Shown here: positions 1 to 6,925 of the stretch, piece after piece
Layout: the number at the start of each line of letters is the position of its first letter
How positions within the stretch are numbered: the first letter of the stretch is position 1
Source: Devosia equisanguinis
Lineage (GTDB): Bacteria; Pseudomonadota; Alphaproteobacteria; Rhizobiales; Hyphomicrobiaceae
Assembly (NCBI GenBank): GCA_945901835.1
Contig: CAMDMH010000009.1
Coordinates: forward strand, 1 to 15,744
Length of the DNA stretch: 15,744 bases
Reading direction: 5' to 3'
Notes under the pieces: generated by a model
The model's input: only the letters and a program-made list of their open reading frames with translations
What the model was told of the DNA's origin: nothing
Databases searched by the model: none
Position numbers and translations under genes: made by a program

Positions 1-2
1 GC

Positions 3-989
3 CTCGACCTGTGGACCGCGATGGCGAGCGCGCTGCGCAACTCGATCGCGCCGGCCAAGAAGGGTCCCGTCCGCAATGCCGACGGCGAGATCATCAAGAC
101 GCTGATCGACAGCTTCGAATATCCGCGCCGCGGCCCGGGCATGATGTGGGACGCGGCTGCTGCGAAAACGCGCGCGCAGGGCGGCGAGATCCACATGGGA
201 ATGCGGCTCGACAAGCTGTCGTGGGACGCATCGGCGAAACGCTGGACGATGACTGCGCGGCGCGAGGACGGCACGACGGAGACGTTCACCGGTAATCACG
301 TGATCTCGTCGGCGCCGATCACCGAACTCGTGCGCTCGATCGATGCGCCGCTGAAGTGCATCCAGTCCGCCGGCAGCCTGCGCTACCGCGATTTCATCAC
401 CGTCGCGCTGATCGTCGAGAAAGCCGACCTGTTTCCCGACAACTGGATCTATATCCACGAGCCCGCCGTGAAGGTCGGGCGCATCCAGAACTTCCGTTCG
501 TGGTCGCCGGAAATGGTGCCGGACGAGAAGCTCGCGTGCCTCGGATTGGAATACTTCTGCTTCGAAGGTGACGGCATCTGGTCGGCGTCCGACGGCGAAC
601 TGATCGGGCTTGCCAAGAAGGAACTGGAGCAGATCGGCCTATGCACCTGGAACGATATCAAAGACGGCTGCGTGGTGCGCCAGAAGAAGGCGTATCCGGT
701 CTATGACGAGGACTACAAGTTCCACGTCGAGACGATCCGTTCGGAACTCGCCGACAACTTCCCGACGCTGCATCTCGTCGGCCGCAACGGCATGCACAAG
801 TACAACAATCAAGACCACGCGATGATGACCTCGATGCTGACGGTCAAGAACATCGCGGCGGGCAAGACCATCTACGACATCTGGAACGTCAACGAGGACG
901 CCGAGTATCACGAGGCCGGCACCACCGGCGAGATCGAAGCGCTGAAGAGCGTGCGGCTCGTGCCACAACGCGTCGGGGGCGCTGCGTGA
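3..989 (+). CDS. FAD-dependent oxidoreductase / UDP-galactopyranose mutase-like protein (5' truncated)
   Basis: The reading frame is open to the left window edge (LDLWTA precedes the first visible Met), so the N-terminus, including any Rossmann FAD-binding motif, lies outside; 328 codons remain. A VISSAPITEL stretch near the start is typical of the substrate/FAD middle domain of amine-oxidase, protoporphyrinogen-oxidase and UDP-galactopyranose-mutase-like flavoproteins. The C-terminal segment LVGRNGMHKYNNQDHAMM, at roughly visible residues 257-274, matches the second FAD-contact region of these families, where a GR-x-G is followed by an aromatic and an acidic residue. Its stop overlaps the start of the GtrA-like gene by a GTGA junction, which indicates translational coupling. 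Together the pair suggests polyprenyl-linked sugar or cell-surface glycan work. The exact reaction cannot be read; a desaturase or carotenoid-type oxidoreductase is possible. Confidence 0.7.
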   Translation, partial: LDLWTAMASALRNSIAPAKKGPVRNADGEIIKTLIDSFEYPRRGPGMMWDAAAAKTRAQGGEIHMGMRLDKLSWDASAKRWTMTARREDGTTETFTGNHVISSAPITELVRSIDAPLKCIQSAGSLRYRDFITVALIVEKADLFPDNWIYIHEPAVKVGRIQNFRSWSPEMVPDEKLACLGLEYFCFEGDGIWSASDGELIGLAKKELEQIGLCTWNDIKDGCVVRQKKAYPVYDEDYKFHVETIRSELADNFPTLHLVGRNGMHKYNNQDHAMMTSMLTVKNIAAGKTIYDIWNVNEDAEYHEAGTTGEIEALKSVRLVPQRVGGAA

Positions 990-1441
990 TCGAGCGCCTC
1001 GCCGAGCAGGTGCGCCGCCACGCCGGCCTGATCGCGGAGGCCTCGGGCTATCTCGCTGTCAGCGTTGTCGCACTGTGCATCGACTTCGGCATCTACTGGT
1101 TGCTGCTCGGCCTGTTTGCGAAAGCCTTCGTGCCGGCTGCACTAGGATATGCCTGCGGGCTCGTGGTGCACTATCTGCTCGCGTCGCGGCTCGTCTTCAA
1201 GGCGCGTCTAAAAGGCCGCGGGATCACGGCGGAAACGCCGACGTTCGCAAAGTATGCCGGCACAGGTCTCGCAGGCCTGGCGATGACCGCGGCTATCGTC
1301 GGGTTCGCCACGGAAATCCTGGGCTGGAGCGCATTCACCGCGAAGGTATTGGCGACCGGGTTTGCGTTCGTCGCGGTGTACCTGATGCAGCGCTACGCCG
1401 TGTTCGCAGTTCCTGCCGGGACGGCAGCCGCTCGAGCGTAA
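986..1441 (+). CDS. GtrA-like small integral membrane protein
   Basis: This is a 151-residue, strongly hydrophobic protein with four likely membrane helices, at about residues 20-41, 47-67, 88-109 and 117-138. Conserved GtrA-type features are ASRLVF after helix 2 and QRYAVF after helix 4, with a basic cytoplasmic loop between helices 2 and 3. GtrA family members are thought to flip or help move polyprenyl-phosphate-linked sugars across the inner membrane for modification of O-antigen, teichoic acid or other glycans. The GTG start overlaps the upstream TGA as GTGA, and a GGGGG run 6 bases upstream can serve as a ribosome site, so it is read as the second gene of an operon. No glycosyltransferase partner is visible downstream; one may lie upstream of the window. 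Confidence 0.8.
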   Translation: MIERLAEQVRRHAGLIAEASGYLAVSVVALCIDFGIYWLLLGLFAKAFVPAALGYACGLVVHYLLASRLVFKARLKGRGITAETPTFAKYAGTGLAGLAMTAAIVGFATEILGWSAFTAKVLATGFAFVAVYLMQRYAVFAVPAGTAAARA

Positions 1442-1500
1442 GCAGCGGTAGCTGTGCACTGCCCGGCGCAATCGACGCCCTCGTCGCAAGTAGTAGAAAG

Positions 1501-1560
1501 CCGTCGGGTTACGCAGCGCTACGCCCTGCTAACGCGACCTACGAGCTAACCCAACCTACG
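1501..1560. repeat. REP-like palindrome plus 17-bp tandem repeat
   Basis: GTCGGGTTA at 1503-1511 pairs with TAACGCGAC at 1530-1538 with one mismatch in nine. The right arm runs into a tandem pair of the 16-mer GCTAACSCRACCTACG at 1528-1543 and 1545-1560. The sequence style (GTAGGTCG-GTTAGC...GTAACCCGAC on the minus strand) resembles REP-type intergenic repeats of proteobacteria. It sits between two convergent genes, and the second copy includes the stop codon of the minus-strand gene. It may act as a bidirectional transcription barrier; no T-run is present on either side. Confidence 0.6.
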
Positions 1561-3909
1561 GGCGATCATCTCGACGATGTGCATGGGCTTCACGGGAAGC
1601 TGCGTGACGTGAACGCCGAACGGCTGCAATGCGTTGTCGATCGCCGAGGCAATGCAGGAGGCGACGGCGAGCGAGCCGCTCTCCCCCGCGCCCTTCGCGC
1701 CGAGCACGTTGAGCGGCGAGGGCGACGTCATGTGGTGCAACTCGATCTGCGGCAGGCCCATCGAGGACGGCAGCAGGTACTCCGAAAAATTCACCGACAG
1801 CGGCTGCGCATCGCGGTCGTAGACCATCTGTTCGAGCAGCACCGTGCCGAGCGCCTGGATCAGAGCGCCGGTGATCTGACCGTCGACGATCTTCGGATTG
1901 ATGACGCGGCCGCAATCGTGAACCACCACGTAGCGGCCGACCTTCACCGCGCCAGTGTGGATATCGACCTCGACCTCGGCGACGTGCGTGCCGTTGTTGT
2001 AGGTCATCGCTTCGGGCACGAAGTTGCAGGTCGCTTCGAGACCGGGCGTCGAGCCCTTCGGTAGAGCGAAGCCCGGCGGGGCCTGCAAGGCGCTGGCGAT
2101 CTGGCCATAGGTCAACGTCTTGCCGGGATCGCGGCGCGAGCGGAAATTGCCATCGGCGACGTCGATATCCTGCGCGGAGCAATCGAGAATGGTCGCGGCG
2201 GCGGCGAGCGCCTTGTCACGGACTTCGGTTGCCGCGCGATGCACCGCAGGGCCGCCAACCGCCGTCTGCCGGCTCGCAAATGCGCCGAGCCCGAGCGGCG
2301 TTGCGGCGGTATCGCCGGCCACAACCCGAATATGGTCGATCGGCGCCCCTAGCGCGTCGGCGGCGATCTGCGCCAGCGCCGTCGCGATGCCCTGGCCCTG
2401 GGCGGTCGCACCAGTCGCAACGACCACGCGGCCGGTGGGGCCGATGCGCACGAGTGCGCTTTCGAAAGGACCGCGGCCCGAACCTTCGACGTAGTTGGCG
2501 AGGCCGAGACCGATGTAGCGGCCTTCGGCACGAGCCGCGGCCTGGCGCGCGGGAAAATCCGCGTAGCCGCCATGCTCCAGCGCCATCGCCTGTGACGCGG
2601 GATAGTCGCCGCTATCGTATGTCATGATACCACCGTCGCGCGTGCGCAGCGGTGTGGGATAGGGCATCTCTTCAGGTTGGATGAGATTGCGGCTGCGGAT
2701 CTCGGCGCGGTCGAGCCCGATCTTCTCGGCGAGATGATCGAGCGCGCGCTCCATCGCGAAGGTGCCCTGCGGGCGGCCAGCGCCGCGCGTCGGCGTCACC
2801 GGCGTCTTGTTGGTCAGCACGACGGACGAGGTGTACGCGAACGCCGGCAGGCGATAGGGGCCGAGCACGTTGGTGCCGGAGTTCTGCGGCACGTTGATGC
2901 CGTGCGGGGTCGCTGCACCATGATCGTGCAGCATGTCGCATGCGAGCCCGAGCAGGCGGCCCTCGGCGTCAGCGGCCGCGGTGACGGTCCAGATCTGATC
3001 GCGTTCCATCGTCGTCGCGGTGAAATGCTCGCGACGGTCCTCGATCCATTTCACCGGCCGGCGCAACAGGTACGCGGCGAGCGGCACGACGATCTCTTCG
3101 GAGTAGATGACGAACTTGGGGCCGAAGCCGCCGCCGACATCGGGGCAGATGACGCGCACGCGCTCCTCGGTCCAGCCGAGCGTCTTGACGATGATCTCGC
3201 GCGCGCGATGCGGCATCTGCGTGCCGTCCCACACGGTCAGCACGTCGGCTGCGTCGTCGTATTCGGCGAGCATGCCGCGGCATTCCATCGGGTGGCCGCC
3301 GCACTTGTGCTGGTCGAGCGTCAGCGTGACGACGTGGGCGGCACTCTTGACCGCGGCTTCGACGTCGCCATAGCCGAAGCTGAACTTCGCCAAGAGATTG
3401 TCGGGAAACCGCGAGACGGCGGACGGAGCGCCGGGCTGCAATGCGAGGCGCACGTCGGCGACGGCGGGAAGCGGCTCGATTTCGCAGAGGATCGCGCCGG
3501 CTGCGTCTTCGGCCAGCGCGCGGCTTTCGGCGAGCACCAGCGCGATCGCCTGTCCGACATAGGTGACCTCGTCGCGCGCCAGGATCTCGGGCTCGACGAC
3601 GTGGCGGATGGCAGCCGCGGGCATCGCAAGCGGCATCCGCTCGGTCGCGACGTGGGGCGCGATGTCGGATGCGCCGAGTACTGCTGCGACACCGGGCATC
3701 GCGCGGGCGGCTTCGAGGTCGAGCTTGACGATCCGTCCGTGCGCGATGTTCGAGCGGAATGTGCAGGCGTGCAGCATTTCGGGCCGCACGATGTCGTCGA
3801 CGAAACGGCCCTTGCCGGTGAGCAGCGGCACATCCTCGAGCCGCGGTGTCGAGGAGCCGACATAGCGGTCGGCGGCAGAAGGTGCGTGCGTGGTCGAGGC
3901 GTGAGCCAT
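1546..3909 (-). CDS. Xanthine dehydrogenase / CO dehydrogenase-like molybdopterin-binding large subunit (CoxL form II type)
   Basis: The 787-residue protein has the usual length for a stand-alone molybdenum-binding subunit. The N-terminal half (about 15-130) matches the aldehyde oxidase/xanthine dehydrogenase a/b hammerhead domain. The rest matches the molybdopterin-cytosine-dinucleotide domain: GGGFGPK at 259-265, TRGAGRPQG at 374-382, ATAQGQG at 501-507, and GAKGAGESG at 737-745 holding the expected base glutamate E743. The RGAGR loop is the form II kind, not the AYxCSFR loop of true CO dehydrogenase, so a purine, aldehyde or N-heteroaromatic substrate is likelier than CO. The FeS small subunit and FAD medium subunit, normally encoded beside it, are absent here. 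The ATG start has only a weak GAG-type ribosome site. The last codons and TAG stop lie inside a repeat. It is separated by 556 bases from the ABC importer on the same strand. Confidence 0.9.
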   Translation of the reverse strand: MAHASTTHAPSAADRYVGSSTPRLEDVPLLTGKGRFVDDIVRPEMLHACTFRSNIAHGRIVKLDLEAARAMPGVAAVLGASDIAPHVATERMPLAMPAAAIRHVVEPEILARDEVTYVGQAIALVLAESRALAEDAAGAILCEIEPLPAVADVRLALQPGAPSAVSRFPDNLLAKFSFGYGDVEAAVKSAAHVVTLTLDQHKCGGHPMECRGMLAEYDDAADVLTVWDGTQMPHRAREIIVKTLGWTEERVRVICPDVGGGFGPKFVIYSEEIVVPLAAYLLRRPVKWIEDRREHFTATTMERDQIWTVTAAADAEGRLLGLACDMLHDHGAATPHGINVPQNSGTNVLGPYRLPAFAYTSSVVLTNKTPVTPTRGAGRPQGTFAMERALDHLAEKIGLDRAEIRSRNLIQPEEMPYPTPLRTRDGGIMTYDSGDYPASQAMALEHGGYADFPARQAAARAEGRYIGLGLANYVEGSGRGPFESALVRIGPTGRVVVATGATAQGQGIATALAQIAADALGAPIDHIRVVAGDTAATPLGLGAFASRQTAVGGPAVHRAATEVRDKALAAAATILDCSAQDIDVADGNFRSRRDPGKTLTYGQIASALQAPPGFALPKGSTPGLEATCNFVPEAMTYNNGTHVAEVEVDIHTGAVKVGRYVVVHDCGRVINPKIVDGQITGALIQALGTVLLEQMVYDRDAQPLSVNFSEYLLPSSMGLPQIELHHMTSPSPLNVLGAKGAGESGSLAVASCIASAIDNALQPFGVHVTQLPVKPMHIVEMIARRLG

Positions 3910-4105
3910 GGCGTGTCTCTATCGCGAGCAAACGGGGACGACAGCACGGGGCCGACGCAGGGCAGCAACATGCGGAGGCGAGCCGTTCCGGTCAAGGTGC
4001 GGCCAGAGATCACTGGTGTCTCAGTCTGAAAATGTTCGCATCTCGCCGCTACCGCACACCGCAAAGCCGACGCGATGGGTCATGTCGGGACATTGGCCGC
4101 ACGCG

Positions 4106-4190
4106 CCCCCTAACCCTGGAAGGGGGAGGTCGACACGGCACGATTTTTTGCTCCTTCAGCGAAAAATCGTCTGCCGTGTCGGGTGGGGGT
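4106..4190. repeat. Structured palindromic element (nested inverted repeat)
   Basis: CGACACGGCA plus CGATTTTT (4131-4148) pairs with AAAAATCG plus TGCCGTGTCG (4162-4181); the only interruption is a two-base bulge (TC) in the right arm, and the loop is about 13 bases. Outside this, CCCCC-TAA-CCC at 4106-4116 can pair with GGTGGGGG at 4182-4189, giving a nested outer stem. The C-rich and G-rich flanks recall common intergenic palindromic elements of Rhizobiales genomes; that family link is from memory, not from a search. It could also act as a barrier to transcription from the importer operon. Confidence 0.7.
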
Positions 4191-4229
4191 GAAACGGCTG
4201 AGCGCCACGCCAAAAATCACCCCCACCAA

Positions 4230-4303
4230 GAACGTCATCGGATTTAGTCCGCCTACGTTCTCGGGGTTCTTTCGGTGATAGGCGGACTAAACCCGTGACG
4301 TTC
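4230..4303. repeat. Long imperfect inverted repeat (about 25-bp arms)
   Basis: The left arm at 4230-4255 begins GAACGTCA and ends TTTAGTCCGCCTA. The right arm at 4279-4303 is its reverse complement except around the CGG/CCG segment in the middle, where there is one inserted base and one mismatch. A loop of about 23 bases separates the arms. The 13-base inner stem (TTTAGTCCGCCTA / TAGGCGGACTAAA) and the 8-base outer stem are perfect. There is no coding content. It lies 163 bases downstream of the livF stop, far for a simple terminator, and has no T-run. Confidence 0.75.
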
Positions 4304-4465
4304 TATCCTTGCCCTTCGAGGGGAGGGGGCGCGCGATTGCGAAGTCGGCTCTTGGTCGAACGTGTAGCGTGCGCCTCGACCGAAGTCGGCATTACGACGA
4401 TAGAGGCGGGTGCGCGACTTCAAAGTGAGGCACTGCCCAGAGATTGCTCAGGTCGTAAGAGCGCG

Positions 4466-5206
4466 TCAGTGCGCGGCGGCGCCGAGGTAGAGTTCCTTGA
4501 TCAGCGCGTTGTTGGCGAGCTCGTCGCGGCTCTTGCCTTCATAGGCGATCTCACCGTGGACGATGATGTAGCCGCGATCCGCGATCTTGAGCGCCTGATT
4601 GAAGTTCTGCTCGGCCATCAGAACCGTCAGGCCGAACCTTCGCTTGAGGTCGCCGATGGCGGCGATTGTCTGCGATACGAGCAGCGGGGACAGGCCGACC
4701 GATGGCTCGTCCACCAATAGCAGGGTCGGCGACGACATCAGCGCGCGGGCGATCGCGAGCATCTGCTGCTGGCCACCCGACATCGTGCCAGCAAGCTGCG
4801 TGCGGCGCTCCTTGAGGACCGGAAAAGTATCGTAAGACAGCGCCATGTTGTCCGCGATCTTCGCGCGTGCCGCGGGGCGGTAGGCGCCCAGCATCAGGTT
4901 TTCCTCGACCGTCAGCTTCGGGAACAGGCGGCGGCCTTCGGGAACGAGGGCAACGCCGAGATTCACGATCTCCTCTGTGGTGAGGCGCGTGAGGTCGTGC
5001 GCGACGCCGTCGATGGTCAGCGTGATGGTGCCGGCGGTGGGCCGCACAGAGCCCATCAGGCATTTCATCAGCGTCGACTTGCCGTTGCCGTTGGTGCCCA
5101 GCAGAACGACGGTCTCGCCGTTGTTCACATGCAGCGAGACGCCCGCCAAGGCGCGCACTGCGCCATAGCCGGCCTCCACGCCAGAAACGGCCAGTTCAAG
5201 CGCCAA
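4466..5206 (-). CDS. livF: Branched-chain amino acid-type (HAAT) ABC transporter ATPase, LivF-like
   Basis: The protein has 246 residues, the normal LivF length. Walker A is GTNGNGKST at 37-45, the signature is MSGGQ at 142-146, and Walker B is LLLVDEP at 162-168. The switch region reads MAEQN (198-202 or so) with Gln where many ABC proteins have His, which is normal for LivF. The last gene of the importer operon, it would form the nucleotide-binding pair with the LivG-like protein on the cytoplasmic face. The start is TTG: an AGGAGG ribosome site lies 6 bases upstream, and the gene overlaps the end of livG by 11 bases, so translational coupling is likely. Substrate is not shown by this subunit; members of the family import branched-chain amino acids, urea, amides or aromatic acids. 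Confidence 0.93.
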   Translation of the reverse strand: MALELAVSGVEAGYGAVRALAGVSLHVNNGETVVLLGTNGNGKSTLMKCLMGSVRPTAGTITLTIDGVAHDLTRLTTEEIVNLGVALVPEGRRLFPKLTVEENLMLGAYRPAARAKIADNMALSYDTFPVLKERRTQLAGTMSGGQQQMLAIARALMSSPTLLLVDEPSVGLSPLLVSQTIAAIGDLKRRFGLTVLMAEQNFNQALKIADRGYIIVHGEIAYEGKSRDELANNALIKELYLGAAAH

Positions 5207-5936
5207 GGTAGGCCTCCTGCACTCGTGCGTTGCCGACCACCTCCTGCGGAGTGCCCTCGCAGATGATCCGGCCTGCTTCCAGGCATACGATCCGCTGCGA
5301 GAAGCGCATCACGGCATGCATGATATGCTCGATCATGATGATCGTGATGCCCTCGCCGTTGAGTTTGAAGAGCAGGTCGATAACCTCATCGATTTCGGAA
5401 CTCGATAGTCCGGCCATGGCCTCGTCGGAAATCAGCAGCTTCGGGCGTGCGGCCATCGCGCGCGCGAGTTCCATCTTGCGAAGCTCGACCTGTGAAAGCT
5501 GGCTCGACATCACGTCGGCCTTGGACGCGAGGCCCATCTTGTCGAGGATCACACCGACCTCGTCCATCGCCTGCCGCGACGTCTGGCCGTGGCCGCCGAA
5601 GTCGATGGGGATGAGCAGGTTCTCCAGCACGGTCATACTGCGGAAAGGGCGCGGGATCTGGAACGAACGCGCGATGCCGCGGCGCAGGCGGACGTAGGCC
5701 GGCAGCTTACCGATCTCCTCACCAGCGAACAGAATCGAGCCCGTGTCGTTGCGCAGCGAGCCCGAGATGCAGTTGATCAGCGTCGTCTTTCCCGAACCAT
5801 TGGGGCCGATCAGGCCGAAGCGCTCGCCCGGATTGATCGAGACATGCAAGCTATCGAGCGCTGTGAAGCCGCCGAAGCGCTTGGATACGTTCTCGACCTT
5901 GAGGAGGGGGGCCGCATTAGAGACCGGGCTAGTCAT
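5196..5936 (-). CDS. livG: HAAT-type ABC transporter ATPase, LivG-like, with a non-canonical signature loop
   Basis: The protein has 246 residues from the ATG at 5936. Walker A is GPNGSGKTT at 44-52, the Q-loop is SFQIPRPF (Q93), Walker B is LLISDEAMAGL at 167-177, and the H-switch is IEH (H204). The C-loop, normally LSGGQ, reads LSQVE at 147-151, losing both glycines; the sequence after it, RKMELARAMA, keeps the LivG pattern. Some LivG subfamilies are known to vary here, so this does not by itself mean inactivity; the LivF partner has a canonical loop. The frame is open far upstream into livM, but homology begins only after MTSPVSN. An alternative GTG at 5948 overlaps the livM stop as GTGA; an AGGAG lies 2 bases from that GTG and 14 from the ATG, so the start is not settled. 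Confidence 0.9.
   Translation of the reverse strand: MTSPVSNAAPLLKVENVSKRFGGFTALDSLHVSINPGERFGLIGPNGSGKTTLINCISGSLRNDTGSILFAGEEIGKLPAYVRLRRGIARSFQIPRPFRSMTVLENLLIPIDFGGHGQTSRQAMDEVGVILDKMGLASKADVMSSQLSQVELRKMELARAMAARPKLLISDEAMAGLSSSEIDEVIDLLFKLNGEGITIIMIEHIMHAVMRFSQRIVCLEAGRIICEGTPQEVVGNARVQEAYLGA
5204..5218 (-). promoter_or_regulatory. Strong ribosome binding site fixing a TTG start for livF
   Basis: On the minus strand AGGAGG (complement of 5213-5218) is followed by six bases and TTG (complement of 5204-5206). It lies inside the last codons of livG. The ideal spacing and the lack of a nearby in-frame ATG support the TTG start. Confidence 0.75.
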
Positions 5937-5944
5937 GGCTGTCG

Positions 5945-6922
5945 TCACGACTCCTGCCCTCCGCTGGGACGCACGGCCTTGGTCTTGAACAGGCCGATCT
6001 TGCGCAGCAATCCAATGATCCCCTCGGGCGCGGCCACGACGAACAGGACCAGCATGATGCCGAGCACGAGAATGTTGAGCTCCGACGAGATCGTCACGGT
6101 CAGAACCTGCTGGGTGATCGCCAGCAGCAGAGCGCCGAGCACCGGGCCAAGCCAATGCGCGGTGCCGCCGATCAGCGACATCGCGAGCGGCGCCACGGAG
6201 TAGTTGAGGTCGAACGCAGCGCTCGGGATCGCGAACTGGAAGTACATCGGATTGGGCGCACCGGCCGCACACATCAGCGCGCCCGAGATCGCGCAGGCGA
6301 TGAGCTTCAGACGGAGCGTGGGCACGCCCGAGCACTCGGCCGCGACTTCGTCGTCACGGATGGCGCGCAGTCCGCGCCCGATCCAACCACCTTCGATGTA
6401 GCGCGCGATAGCGATCGCGATGACGACCATAACCATGCCGAACACGAACAGCATCTGGATGTAGGAATCGAACGGCGGCGTGACCGGCGGGCGCAGGATC
6501 TGGATGCCGGCGGCGCCTCCGACGAACTTCCAGTTGATTATGAAGGTCTCGATGATGATCGTCAGCGCGACGGTGGCGATCGAGTAGAAGATGCCCCGCA
6601 GGCGCAACGTGAGGAGCCCCGTGGCGAAGCCGAGCAAGGCGCCGCAGGCCGCGGCGACCAGCACCTGCACCGGCAACGGCAGACCGAACGCCTTGCCGAT
6701 CGCCACCGCGATGTAGGCGCCCAGTCCGACGAATGCGGCAGTGCCGAAATTCACGTAACCGGCATAGCCGCCCAGGATGTTCCACGCGGTCGCCAGCACG
6801 ACGAACTGCAGAACGACGTAGCCAGCGAAGAAGATGTACTCGTTCTTGATGACAAGTGTCAGGATGTAGGCGGCGACAATGGCGATTGCCGAGCCGATCC
6901 AGAAGGGCGTATCGCTGCGCAT
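5945..6922 (-). CDS. livM: HAAT-type ABC transporter permease, LivM-like
   Basis: The protein has 325 residues, mostly hydrophobic, with about eight to ten membrane helices. The LivM hallmark GGYAGYVNFGTAAFVGLGAY is at 51-70. The cytoplasmic coupling loop IGRGLRAIRDDEVAAECSGV at 181-200 contacts the ATPases. The GGTAHWLGPVLGA motif is at about 252-264. The ATG start has a good ribosome site, GGAAGG six bases upstream. It begins 3 bases after the livH stop, and its TGA stop overlaps a possible GTG start of livG, so the genes are tightly coupled. The C-terminal tail after the last helix (about 300-325) is basic and probably cytoplasmic. Confidence 0.93.
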   Translation of the reverse strand: MRSDTPFWIGSAIAIVAAYILTLVIKNEYIFFAGYVVLQFVVLATAWNILGGYAGYVNFGTAAFVGLGAYIAVAIGKAFGLPLPVQVLVAAACGALLGFATGLLTLRLRGIFYSIATVALTIIIETFIINWKFVGGAAGIQILRPPVTPPFDSYIQMLFVFGMVMVVIAIAIARYIEGGWIGRGLRAIRDDEVAAECSGVPTLRLKLIACAISGALMCAAGAPNPMYFQFAIPSAAFDLNYSVAPLAMSLIGGTAHWLGPVLGALLLAITQQVLTVTISSELNILVLGIMLVLFVVAAPEGIIGLLRKIGLFKTKAVRPSGGQES

Positions 6923-6925
6923 GTT

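Larger units (their letters stand above)
3910..4465. other. Long intergenic region without a gene
   Basis: No reading frame here shows protein-like composition or a family motif. The stretch lies between the importer ATPase gene and the molybdenum hydroxylase gene, both minus strand, so the hydroxylase promoter should be in the part nearest 3910-4100, but no clear -35/-10 pair is visible. It holds two unrelated long inverted repeats, listed separately. A short direct repeat of GAAGTCGGC occurs at about 4339-4352 and 4382-4392. Confidence 0.6.

Noticed and set aside
2677..4029. 450-codon plus-strand frame opposite the molybdenum hydroxylase gene
   Set aside because: It is an antisense shadow of a gene with clear catalytic motifs; its product is rich in Arg, Asp and His from GC-biased complement codons and shows no motif.
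4131..4181. Rho-independent terminator for livF
   Set aside because: The T/A runs lie within the stem next to the loop, not after the stem, and the hairpin is about 285 bases downstream of the stop.
5937..6335. Upstream extension of the livG frame by 133 codons
   Set aside because: It lies inside livM in another frame, has no similarity to an ATPase N-terminus and is Arg-rich.
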